Shown in pieces: positions 31,991-43,845 of a stretch of DNA of 64,000 nucleotides. The stretch covers positions 62,001 to 126,000 of the forward strand of contig VWZX01006139.1 of the NCBI GenBank assembly GCA_013399015.1, read 5' to 3'. The notes below the pieces were generated by a model that was given only the letters and a program-made list of their open reading frames with translations, ran no database searches and was not told where the DNA came from. Position 1 is the first letter of the stretch. Each line of letters starts with the position of its first letter. The DNA is from Galbula dea. Its lineage: Eukaryota; Chordata; Aves; Piciformes; Galbulidae. A program made the position numbers and the translations under genes.

Positions 31991-34900
31991 CCAGTGGAAA
32001 ACATTGTTCTGTCAACCAAAAAGCTCTTTTACCATTGGCATTTGCCCAGGCCCAGCTGATTACAGAGCTGAGGAAGCATTCTTAGCCAAACTGCAGGCAA
32101 GGCTTCCAAAAAGATATTGTGGGGCAGATGCTCTGCTTCTGACCTCACTGGTGCAGAAAAGCTGAGATCAATGAGGGCAGCTGGTGCCCATCAGAGGAGG
32201 ATGGACTTTCCCAGGGGTGTTCAGATGAGGCTGACACAATGTACCTGTGCATGGGTGCAAAGTCTGCTCCACATTCATGAGGATGTTTAAATAACAGGCA
32301 TTATCAGCAGGAAATGATATAATCAGATCAGGTGTCTAAGTTTTTTTCTCCTGGGCTAAGCACAAGCTGTATTTACAGAGACACTGCTCCTTCCCCTCTG
32401 TTCCTGGAGTGGCATCTTGCTCAAGAATTCCTGTCTGTTGTCAGGGACAGCTTAGCTGGATATTTTCCCATCTTTTCAGTATGTACAAGGAAGTTGGCTC
32501 TGTATTCTCTTCATGATCCAGGGCTTTGTCATTCTCCTTTCTGTTGACAGACCCTAGCAAATGAACCCATGAAGCAGAACCCTCTACCCTGCTCTGCACC
32601 AGCCTCTGGGCTCTACGTGCCTCTCAGACTATCAGAAGTAAACCACAGCTAGCCACTGTTGTCTGAACTTTGGAGGTTGCTAAGGAGACATGAAACAGCA
32701 TCAGCAAGGCATGTTTCTGTGTGACAAACAAATGGATAAAGAAAATCTGATTATACAGTGCAGTTCCTGGTTATTTTGTAATAAATGGATTGGGGAAAGA
32801 AAGACTTTGTCATTACCTTCCCTTCATATGGCACAGGTGGACTTTCCCTTTTCTGTTGCCTCCTCTGAGAACAATACAGCCCAGAAATTGTCAAGGTTGA
32901 GCAATGGCATCAGGGGATCTTGCAGCACTCTTGCTCCAGACTCCAGGTTTCCCTGAGCAGGGCACTGGTGACACAGTCTTAGCTGAAAGTCTTGGCCTGT
33001 ATTGCCCTTAAATGCTCTCAGACTCTTGAGGCTTAGTCTCCTGAGACATGCTTTTGAGTGATTCCTCTTTCACTTTTAAGACAGGGCTTCAAGTTTAAGG
33101 CTGCCACCAACATGTGAAGTGCACATCATGAAGACCTGGGGGGTAAGAGTTATCTCCTTTCCCTGTAAGGATGCCCTGTATTTCCTCAGACAAGGCCTGC
33201 TGCTCCCAAAGAGCCCCAGGCATGGCTCAGATCCTGAGGCAGGATGGTGCTGCTGTGCCAGGTGGCAGGGCTCCATGCCAGCTAGGCAAAGGGAGCCAGA
33301 GCCAAGCAGAGCCAGGGTGAACAGAATGATAGAGCAATAAGGACCTTTAAAGGTCATCTAGTCCAACCCACCTGCAGTGAGCAGGGACATCTCCAACTAG
33401 AGCAGTTCCACCTCTGCCCTTGCTCCTGCTCCACTGACCCACAGAGACATTGCCAGAGCATGCAGGGGCACTTTCACCAGAGAGAAAATTAGGGAGCAAA
33501 CCCCAGATGGTATCAGATGAAGCTCAACAAGAAAAATTGTTTGCACAAGGAAGAAAGAATCTAGGGAGGTATCTTCTCAATCTGATCTAAGACAGTTGAG
33601 GATGGAAGGTTTGTATCAGATCCAAGCCCTTCCCACTGTACTCCCCATTTAGCCACAGCCTTTCTCCAGTGCTGAGAAACTTATCCACAAAGGAAAAGGT
33701 TCTGATGTCAGAGGTGGCTCAGGGGTACAACAAACAGAGAGGTGGCTGTGGAGCCACAGAGGGAATAACTCTGCAAGAGGTAGAGTCCAATGGCTGAGTA
33801 AGTGCAGAGAAAATTAAATCCAGGCTCCTAATCCTTATGCCTTGGGGAGCAGATCATTATTTGTGATGAAAAGGAAGCATCATTCTAGGCGCGACATTGT
33901 GTCACCGCCTCAGTCAGTGTGCTCACACTTGACCTCATCCCAGGCACCAGGCCCTGGCCAAGGGCAGAGACAGGATACAGAAGTCTGAGAAGTTGGCCTC
34001 TGAATCTCTATGTCCTCCTGTGCATGTGCTAGGATAGTGAACTTCAGCTTTTGCATCTGAGAGCAATTACTGTCTCTCCATGTGCTGGCAATGTCCTGGT
34101 GCTGATCTGACTCTGTTTCTCTCTTGACATGAGCAGTGAGGTGTATTTATTCCTCCTTTACACACTTCCTGCCACACTGCTGTTATCAAATGTTCTTCCC
34201 TTCATGCCATTCTCTGATAGCTTTATGGCTCACTTTGGCAGAGTCTTTATGGGCCATTTCCCATCAGGTAAATAAACAAACACAGGCTCAGTACCATCCA
34301 CTCACTCTTATTTCCTTCCCTAGCCGTTGAGCCAGGTCCTGCTGTCCTAGGATACGTGTGAGAGAAAAAGAGAAGCAATTAGAGCCCAACACTGGACAAG
34401 AGATGGGGCCCTGGCTCCTTAGCATGGGCCTTGGAGGCAGCATGTGTCTTCAGCACAGCTCAGCCACCTTGGGCCTCACTCTGGTTCTGGGAGCTTGGCT
34501 GGAAGGTGTCATGGTCTCACCAGGGCTCTGGAGCTGCAGCACTGCTTTGCGTGGCTGGTGGAGAGGAGGTAAAGGAAAGCCACCTGCATGTGTCTTCGTG
34601 CCAGGAGGTTGAAGGACTCTGCCCAAACCAGCAGCTTGACCAGGAGAAGCAGTTGATCTCCTGTGAGTTTTGAGATGCTTTGACTTGTGGCCTGTCAGTA
34701 TATGAAAGCTGTTAGCAAGTATCATGATACTGAGAAAGCACTTGGATAAAGAGAATGTGATTAATGACTATTCAAGAAACCCCAGTGAGGTCCTTCTCTC
34801 TCTGGTTTTGGGCATGATGCCCAGTCTTCCCAAGAGCAGAATTTTACAAGTGATATTACTCTTGTGAACATCTCCAGCTTGGCTCATGCTGGGTTCTGTG

Positions 34901-36583
34901 AACATCATGGGAACCTGCACACCAATGTCATGGTCAGCCTTCCCTGCTATCTCTCTGTGGCCACCATCACCTTCACCAAAGAAATAATGCTAGGATGGGT
35001 TCTAGCACTTACTGAAAATCTAATCCAGCAAGAGAGAGGTACAAAAAAAGCCAACAGCTTCCCCCCAGTTCCTCTTTGTAGGATGTTTTGGATGCTGAAA
35101 ATTTACGTGAGTTCAAGCACATACTAGATGTGTTTGCAACAGCTCTCCATGACAACTAACTACTCAGAATTCATCTGTCTCAGGAAGTCCTGAGGCCTCC
35201 AACTGCTAGAAGCTGAGGGAATGTTTTGAGGAAGCATTGTATGTGTTTGCTCTGTACATCTGCATCTGCACCAGGGCTGGGGAGATGCCTGTGGAAATGC
35301 CCTTGTGGTACACCTCCAGTTGCACGAAGAAGACAGAAGGCAGGGCTGGGACACTTCTGGAAATGACTCCACTGTGGTTCCCTGATACTCTCCTGGCTCC
35401 AATGGGAGGAAACAGATGGAGTTACTCTGCTAAGTCTCAAAGCTATAGCTGCAGAGTGGCGTGGGTAGAACTTTATGAGCATCACAGGATGGATGCCCAT
35501 GCTAAGGAGGCCACGCTCAGTCTGCTTCCTTCTTTTGGTTAGCATTGATTACACATTTCCTGATCTGAGCCTTTCACCCACTCATTTTTCCTTTACAGAA
35601 ACCTAGTCCTTTGTGTAATACCTCTATGGTTTCCCCAGGTGGGTTGTGGAAGAGTATCCCCAAATGGGTTGCTGGCAGCTGCCTTGTGCACTTGGCATGG
35701 GAGACTCCTCGTTTGTATCGCTCTTCCCCTCCCTCCAACACACCCTTTCTGTTGGCTGCAATTCTGAGGAACCTGCTTGCCCACACAAAACTCTTACCCT
35801 GCCTTGAATGAAATTAAGGATTAAGAAATAAACACATTTCAGCAGAGGCCAGAGAGGGAAGTTGGTAAAGGTTCTGCATCTCTGTTCTTCAGGAGCTGAT
35901 CTTCAAACCCATGTTCTCAGAAACAGGAGGTGTCAGGAGAAGTTTCAGGGTTCCAGGTGGAAATGGCATGGGAAAGTTCTCCAGGGCCCATCTTGCATTT
36001 CTAAATCTGAGATGCAAATACACAGTTCAGAAACAAAGTTGGTTGAAAAAAGGAAGGAATATTGTAGATGGCATTTTTTTTTAGGCTGATCTTAACATTT
36101 CAACCCTTCTGTAAGAGGCTCTGTGTGAGACTGCAGGATCTTATGGTCTTTTCATCAATACAAAGGAAGGTCACTTCTGTTGACAGAGATTACTAGCTCT
36201 CCACAGCTACTTTTCTGTTGAATGTGAGGTAGAGACAAGGAATTGCAGTCTTTTATTCTGACACTGGAAAAAAGATGCAGGCACTGGTATCAGCCAGGCA
36301 GAGTTTACCTTGCAGAGGGATAATTGCTGATTGCTTATTGATTCTCCTCCTGTAAAAAATAACCTTGTTAATGAAAACAAACTTTTCATTGCAGTGGAGC
36401 CCAAATACTGCTTTGTAAAGATGAGAAACACCAGATTGTTAGACTTTCTGTCTCTCCCTCTTTGGGCTGAAGAGTGATTAATGAACACTGAGAGTGTTGT
36501 CAGGCATACAGGAGATGTTAACTCTTGCTGGGGGGACAGTGACCTCTCAGGGTCAGCTTTCTGATAGGTGTGCAGATATGTAT
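31991..36583. other. Intergenic, no gene recognised
   Basis: One short CR1 tail (33321-33408). Otherwise no repeat or coding similarity that I recognise. Confidence 0.45.
33321..33408 (-). mobile_element. CR1 LINE 3' tail fragment
   Basis: Minus strand reads GAGATGTCCCTGCTCACTGC, then GGTTGGACTAGATGACC and a decayed end. Confidence 0.85.
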
Positions 36584-36818
36584 TTCATAGAATCATAGAA
36601 TGGCTTGGGTTGGAAGGGACCTCAAAGGTCATCTAGTTCCAAACCCTCTGCCATGGGTAGGGACACCTTCCACCAGACCTGGTTGCTCAAGGCCTCATCC
36701 AACCTGGTTTTGAGCAGTGTCAGGAATGGAGCATCCACAACTTCTCTGGGCATTTGGATGAATGGAGGTTGATGTTTCTCTTTGGCAAATCTACCCTTAC
36801 ATTTAGCCTAGACAACCT
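36584..36818 (-). mobile_element. CR1 LINE fragment
   Basis: Plus strand begins TCATAGAATCATAGAATGGC, the intact reversed 8-bp tail, then GGGTTGGAAGGGACCTC and the ORF2 end. Same subtype as the copy at 62575. Confidence 0.9.
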
Positions 36819-39475
36819 GGTGTGTGATTCCAGAGCTGTTGGCAGTCAGCATGAAGGTTGCTTCCATCTATCCCAAAAGGGTTGACCTTGATTTTTGTCT
36901 CTGGAAATTGCAAGGTATAAGCTGTTCTGTTCAATTAATATATGGTAAAGTTCATTGTGATTCATAAGGGTGGTTCAGCCCAGAACACAGGACATGCAAA
37001 TCAAACCCACAAAGAGTCTGTGAGGTCTGCAAGGTCTCATGAGCCTCTGCTGTCTGTGGATAAATGCTACGTAGGGCGAGCGAAGAAAAACACAACCTCA
37101 TCCTAGGAAGAGAGGTGAGGTGGGACTGGGGAAAGGAAATTGCAAAGGGAGAGAGGATATTATTTTCATGTTGCACAAAAGATGTTGTCAGGATTTCAAA
37201 TGCAGAAGTGACACAAAGGTGAACGAGGAGGGACTGATTCAATCAAGCCATCGCTCAAGCTTTGCTGTAGCGAATGCTGAACAGATCCATGCTCCAGGGG
37301 TGATGTAAATATCTGTGCAAATCTGAACTGGAAAGCAAACTCCTCTGAGTTTTATAGACCTGCCAGGAGAGGCAGATTAGCTCTGTGCTCCATTTATCTT
37401 CAGTGTTCATGTGGAGGATCTTTAAATGCTCTGTCAATACTAACCCAAGAGGCCTCTCAACACCTGTTAAATGCAGGTATCATATGAACAGTTCCTGGGA
37501 TCTGCTTCTCTTGGACAGGTTAAGACTAATTTTCTTGTACTGAGCCCAAAAATGCTGAACAAAACTGTAGCTTCCCCAAAGAAAAAAAACCACTGCATTC
37601 CTGAGATGCACCATTTGGACCAGGGTAAAGCTGGGAAAATCTTCCTGATTTCTTGAGGTGCAGTGAGAAGTCTCCTACCAGGACAGTTCTGTGTTCACAT
37701 GTGTGTCTTCCAGTGAAATTGCTTTAAGATTTTTGGTTTCATGGTCAAAATTCGTTTTAAGATTCTTATTTGAGACTCAGAATTAGAATTGTTAGAGGAG
37801 CTAGGAATTAATTCCCTCCATGATTGACTAAAAGAGCATGTCAAAGTGCAGGAGTATGCCTGCAGCTTACACAGGCTAGCTTTTAACCTGGGACAACAGA
37901 TAGTCACAACCTCATGGCACTTGCAAAGGGTTGATCATCCAGATACTGACCAGGGAGAAATTAACTATCTGCAGACTACCTTTGGGAGTAATAATGAGAT
38001 GGGATCTCTCAAGGGAAATGCCTGGCTCCTGGGTCACTTTGTAGAGGGGTTATATGAGCCTGGTGGTGGTATGAACTGATCAGTGAGGTTCCCATCACAA
38101 GAGGAGAATGCTTAAGGTGGGCAGCAGAGAGGCTTGAACTGGAAACTCATCTAGCTTTGTGGCAGAAGAAGGAGAGAGCAGTCTGGGGAGACTAGATCTA
38201 TGAAAGACATGATGGCCAGATCTAATGGTCAATCTGTGCAGAAGGACCTAGAAGAGGCTGGTAATGGTTTAACCATTAGGATCTAGGTTTTAGGGAGCCT
38301 GAGGTGGGAAACTGGGTCCATCACAGCCAAGAAACTGGCTTACAGCAGGCTTGAACTCACCCAGAGTGTGCTCTGATACTGTGCAGGCTTGATAAAAGTA
38401 GTGATGTAAGTAGGATGATGTTGCACCTCTGAAGCCTGCCTGTTGGGAATGGTGGAAGAACACTGAGAGGACTTGTCTCAGCACAAGGGAAGGCTGTCAG
38501 GGTGTGGTTAATGAGGCAATTCACTGAAAGGCATAATTGCTCTGTCAGCTTCATAGGTTGAATTACATCTTAAGTGGGTGGGGAAGGAGACCTGTTGCAA
38601 CAGCCCAACGTCAGATGCAGTCTTCAGGTAGAAGTCTTTGCAAGGCTAATGCTTCTGGCTGCCTTCTGAGGTCAGAAGTTTGCTGCTTCTTAATTGGACC
38701 TTTCTGAACACCAGGGAAGTTAATAAGTCAATTCCTGAAACTTGTCAACACAACTATCTCCCTCACCTCTTCCCCTGGGATTTCTTGGCAGAATCTCACC
38801 TGTGGGATGAGGAGCCCTCATCTCTACACACAATCCCTGCTCTTTAGGGGTGTCCTCTCAGTCCATGACCATGCTGCAGGCCAGAGCAAGAGCTGAGACC
38901 ACAGGATCCGCCGAACGCGCAGGGGCGCGCGAGCGTGGACATGCAAGCGGAGAGATGCAGCCACCACGAGCTGCAGTGTGTCCAGCAGCATGCAAAAGTG
39001 ATGCAAGAGACTTCATCTCCCAGCCCTGCTCTGTGGGCAAAGCCAGGGAGTCAGTGGCCTGTGGGAAAGAGTAGAAACAACATGCCCTGAGCATGGGAGC
39101 TGAGATTTCGGGTGGATGGACACTTAGGGCAGCTGGAGGACAGTGGTGGTTCTTAGAAGGGTAACTATCTCCTGGTACAGGATGTGACTCTCCCACAATC
39201 AAAACTTTGACATTTTGACTACTTGATAAAGGCAGATTGGTTCTAAGTAAAGGTCATTGCTTTTGCAGAGCTGAACTCTGAGCTCTAGCTGTTAGAAGTT
39301 ACAGGTTAACCTACAGAGAGATGAAACAGTGAAAGTTTCTTAGGCTTTTGGTTGGTGTTGGGTTGGTTTGGGTTTTTTATTATTTTAACTAGGACCAAAG
39401 AATTATTTGAGAAAGCAAAATTCTCTAACAGCTTGTTATATTTTCCCCACTAGTAACCTCTCTGGCATGACAAAC
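36819..39475. other. Intergenic, no gene recognised
   Basis: Nothing recognised except the CpG cluster at 38909-38935 and a G/T-rich patch at 39345-39380. Confidence 0.45.
38909..38935. other. Isolated CpG-dense patch
   Basis: Eight CpG dinucleotides in 27 bp, including ACGCGC and GGCGCGCGAGCG, inside DNA that is otherwise strongly CpG-depleted for hundreds of bases on each side. Function unknown. Confidence 0.7.
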
Positions 39476-39879
39476 TGTAGGAATGACTGCTCCAAATATT
39501 CACGGAGTCCTCATAGAGGTAAGAGTGAACTTCGTTTATTGTTTACATTACAGCACTTTTTAGAGGGTCTTACAGGGTTCAGACAGATAAAGCAAAGCTA
39601 CTATAGGCTAAACTAACTTGTTCACACACTTTGTTACTAATTGTTTCTAACGTAATTTGTTACATTCACATCCACACACACACACACACACTGTTACAAC
39701 AACGCCCCCCTAGGTTCTACAGTTAGTATACCTTGCCTATCTCCATCTTGTCCTGTTTACAGCCTTACTATTTTTCCCTATCTTCAAGGATATAGCCCTC
39801 AGGATCGTGGGCTGGGTTGAGCAAACAGGCTCTTGGTAAGATGTCATGTCCTTGGTCTGCTAAAATATTCCCTGCAACA
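39476..39879 (-). mobile_element. LTR-like element, probable solo LTR
   Basis: Minus strand runs from TGTTGCAGGG to CATTCCTACA, giving TG...CA ends over 404 bp. Near its 3' end it has AATAAACGAAGTTCAC followed by CTCTATGAGGACTCCGTG, which looks like an LTR R/U5 boundary. No clear target-site duplication and no internal retroviral region. Family not recognised. Confidence 0.5.
39673..39690. repeat. (CA)9 microsatellite
   Basis: Nine CA units inside the LTR-like element. Confidence 0.95.
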
Positions 39880-40405
39880 AACCAAAAGGAGAGTGGTTGA
39901 TGTTAGAGGGATTGTATGGGGAAAATGCTGAGAAACAGCTGCTGAACTAAACAGCACAATCTGTGCCTTAGCACAAGGTGACACCTAGTCCTACAGCTCT
40001 TAACTCCAAGTGCATCTCATTGCCCAGGTTAAACACAGCTTGTTTTTATCCTTTCATTTAAACTCATTGTTACTTACACATAGATGTCATACCAGAATTC
40101 TTGCCAAAATATTCAGCCTCTCAGGTGTAAGCTTGCAGGAGGAGAGGCAGAGGGGAGGAGGATAGGACATGAGTAGCATGCAGAGCTCCTCTACAGAAAG
40201 GCTGTTCCCTGCTACTCTCCCTCACTGAAGTGTTAGCCACTGCTGGTTTTACTTTGCTCAGTAGGTTTCTGGCTTTTGTAAGCCAAAAGTAGAAGCAAGG
40301 GGAGACTGTGGGCTGGGGGAAGCAATAATTCTATTAGAGTAAATATCCTGGGGTGTGAAGGAAGAAACAGGATAGAAATATTTTATGTTCCTCATCTAAT
40401 TTCAC

Positions 40406-40572
40406 CTTGCTACGTACAACTATCATGTAGCTTACACCCTTAGACTTTAAAGTGTTCTGGACATATTGTAAGACAGCAGTGATGTGGCATTCCAGAAGGT
40501 AGCTGGGACCAAACACATCCTGCTCCTTCAGACCCAGGAGTGCCTTCTCTAGGAGATGTATTTCCCTCACAG
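40406..40572 (-). other. Exon-like ORF of unknown identity
   Basis: On the minus strand a frame runs open from inside the antisense of the CR1 at 40830 down to a stop at 40334. Within it, 40572-40406 is bounded by an AG (ATCAGACAG) and a donor-like AAG followed by GTGAAA. It encodes about 55 residues with protein-like content: REIHLLEKALLGLKEQ, then DVFGPSYLLECHITAVLQY, then VQNTLKSKGVSYMIVV. This looks helical and non-repetitive. I do not recognise the family. It may be an exon of an unassembled gene, a pseudogene piece or chance. Confidence 0.3.
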
Positions 40573-40829
40573 CTGTCTGATGGCCCCTGTTACACCCAGC
40601 TCTGCAGGTGGGAAGGGGATGGCTACCAGGGAGGTTGGGGGGAAGTGAGAAGGACTGTGAATGGGCTGTGGAGCTCCCATGGTAAATTAAACAAGATACA
40701 GGCAGAAGGATTTTAGCCTCTTCTCTTCTGTCCTTAAGTCTCACTACTATCAGGTTGAAGAATGTGGGCCAGGACTTGCAGAAATACCTGGAAAATCTGA
40801 GAAACAGAGGCTTAGGGAGACAGTGTGGA

Positions 40830-41416
40830 ATACTTTGGAAGGATTGGTGTGGCCAGGAGGACCAGAGAAGTGGTTGTCCCCCTGTACTTGGCACTGGTGG
40901 GGCCACACCTTGAATACTGGGTTCAGTTTTGGGCCCCTCACTACAAGAAAGAGACAGAGGCATTGGAGTGTGTCCAGAGGAGGGCAATGAGGCTGGTGAG
41001 GGGTCTAGAGAATAAGTCTTATGAGGAGCAGCTGAGGGAACTGGAGTTGGTTAGTCTGAGAAAGAGGAGGCTCAGGGGAGACCTTCTCACTCTCTGCAAC
41101 TCCCTGAAAGGAGGCTGGAGCCAGGTGGGGGTTGGTCTCTTCTCCTGGGTTATCAGTGAGAAGACAAGAGGAAATGGCCTCAAATTGCACCAGGGAACGT
41201 TTAGATTGGATATCAGGAAATATTTCTTTCCAGAAAGAGTTGAGAGGCATTGGCCCAGGCTGCCCAGAGCAGTGGTGGAGTCACCATCCCTGGAGAGGGT
41301 TAAAAAACATCTGTATGTTGTCCTTAGGGCCATGGTTTAGTGGCATGGTGGTGACAGGTTGATAGTTGGACTTGATGATCTTAGAAGTCTTTTCCAAACT
41401 TAATGATTCTCTGATT
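40830..41416 (+). mobile_element. CR1 LINE, 5'-truncated, long intact ORF2 end
   Basis: An uninterrupted 171-codon frame (40825-41340) covers the RT C-terminus: [20 protein letters not shown], then [20 protein letters not shown], then [20 protein letters not shown]. The 3' UTR follows and ends AATGATTCTCTGATTG. One of the youngest-looking copies in the window. Confidence 0.95.
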
Positions 41417-43528
41417 GTTGTGAAGACTTACTAAACAGCTTTGAATGAGAGAGCAGACACAATTCACACCCTCACCCCTTCCCTTATGCCACCACAGGTG
41501 GATCCAGCAAGAATCACCTGCCTTCTCCCAGATCTGGACAATAATCTTGCTCTGTCTTCTAGTCTCTTTGTCATGTACAATTTACATGCTATTGGCTGTA
41601 GCTGAAGGGCTAATGCACATTTCTTTGGAATGATTATTGATTAAACTCTCTTCCTTTGCAGCTGAAAGGTGAATTATTGAGGAAAGCTTTAGCATTTGTC
41701 TGTAATGTTCAACAAAACTCTTCCCTGCAGGCTGCCATGTCACTCCCAGAAACTTCAGCTGTTATCCAAAATTGTGAGGTATAGCAAGTGGGGAAAAACA
41801 TCCTAACTCATCTCATTTGCTGAGAAAAGCAAAGATCTTAAGGGAATGAAGCCACAGAAAGTCACAGGAGGGTCATTGTAGTGACTGCTGCAGCTCTCAG
41901 CTGAACAACCTTGGTACAAATAAATTTGTCTGTGTGAGTTCATTTTGAGCAGATGCTGGATGAAAGATGCCCTTGTGCTTCCTTTATACTGTTCCACTGA
42001 GCCAAGAGCAGAGCAGCCTTCCCACTTCATGGGAGGAAAGGAATGAGCCTGAATCACAAAGCTATTCCTGCCTCCCTGCCTAGGCTAGCAGTTCCCTCTG
42101 TTTGTTTCTTCCATTGAAATTTCCACTAGTTTTTGGAGTCACACCATTTCCCTTGTCCTCTCCAGTTCCTCCCTTCCCTGTTCCTTCCTCATCCCTTGTC
42201 CTCTGGCTCATTCCAATGGCAGGTTTTTACACCACTGAATGTTCTCCCTCATGTCTTTCAGGCCTCAATCCCAAACTCCCTGTGTGCTGTCTCACCACTG
42301 AAGTCTCTTGATTTGCAGGAGCTACTTAAAGTCCTGGTGATTCAAGGGAAAAAAACTCTCCCTTGAGAAATGATCTAGGACTGGGGTTTTTTTTTGGTGT
42401 TGATTTGGTTTTGGTTTGTTTGTTTGTTTGTTTGAAATAAGTAATAAATGGACATTTGGGATCAAATGGTATCAGTACAATGGATAAGCAACCACAGTCT
42501 AATGGAAATCACAGACCTTTGGCAGACAAAACCCTAGTCAGTCAGGGTAGAAAGGCTCCTCTTATACCTAGGTGTGGTTTGTGTTTTCATTTTTCTCCAT
42601 GCCTTTCTCAAACTGTGCTGCCATAAGCATGATCTAGGAGGCTACAACACCTCTCTCCTGCACATCTCAACACTGCAATGCAAACAGAGCTTCTTGTGGG
42701 TCCCAAGCACTCCAACCCTTTCCTCATTCCTGGGTTTGCACCGTGCTCGACAGCTCCCAGCAGGCAGCTAACACGAAGAGGGGAAGCAGCTCTCACTGCA
42801 GTGGCTGAGCTCATGGCAGGGAAGTCATCTTGCTCCTGGAAATCACCACCACAGCTTGCATAACCCCTGACAACCACAGCACATAATGATATAACATGAG
42901 CCACCTCTTACTGAAGTGCCAGATGGCAGCCACACAGCAAGTCTGGAAGCTGAGGGCAGCCCTTCCATGCTAGGTCAACTGTGGGTCTCCAGCCAGCCTA
43001 GTGCTGGCTTGCCCACTTGGGGTGCAGCATCCTCCCCCCAGCCCTGAGTCAGGGGCATGGTCACTGAGAGGACCATCATCTTTGGAAAAGACTTTCAGAA
43101 ATGCCTAGACAGCTGTGTGTGTTTCAAGGCTGCTGAGCACTTGGTCTCAAAGGATTTTTAGTGAGCTCCCATGGAGCAGACTCTCTGAATTGAGAGTGTC
43201 AAGAGCTGTCAGGTATGGACATCTCTAGCAGCATGTCTCCTTGAAGGTGTTCCAGCAGAGCTCAGTGAGGATTACTAGAGGTGTGGAGAATGCAGGCAGT
43301 GTAAGACAAACACAGATGAAGTATGTGGCTGAAAGACATTGCAGGCTCCTTTGAGAGCAAACTACATAAAATGTCCTCAAGAGGAGGAAAAGGACAGAGC
43401 ACTGACCTACAGATTAAACCCTGGAGCCTGCACTGGCCTCATGCTTTGCTTGTCTGGAATGTGAATTTACACCAGGAATATTTTCTGGGCTGCTTATTTG
43501 TGAAGCACTTGAGGATTTCCTCAGAAAT
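41417..43528. other. Intergenic, no gene recognised
   Basis: A T/G-rich tract with TTTG repeats at 42383-42437; otherwise nothing recognised. Confidence 0.45.
42383..42437. repeat. T/G-rich tract ending in (GTTT)n
   Basis: T runs then four to five GTTT units. Confidence 0.85.
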
Positions 43529-43845
43529 TCATAGAATCATAGAAGAGTTTGGGTTGGAAAGGACCTGTAAAGGTCATCTAGTCCAACCCCCTGCAGTCAG
43601 CAGGGACGTCTGCAACTAGATCAGGTTGCTCACAGCCCCAAACAGCCTGACCTGGGATGGTTCCAGGGATGGGACATCTCCCACCTCTCTGGGCAACCTG
43701 GGACAGTCTCTCATCACCTTCAGTGTCAAACATTTCTTCCTTCTATTTAGTCTAAACCTCCCTCTTTTAGTTTCAAACCATCACCTCTTGTCCTGTCCCA
43801 GCAGGCCCTGACAAAAAGTCTGTCCTCATCTTTCTTACAGGCCCT
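43529..43845 (-). mobile_element. CR1 LINE fragment
   Basis: Plus strand begins TTCATAGAATCATAGAAGAG, then GTCATCTAGTCCAACCCCCT. It is closely similar over its whole length to the copy at 19024-19330. Confidence 0.92.
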
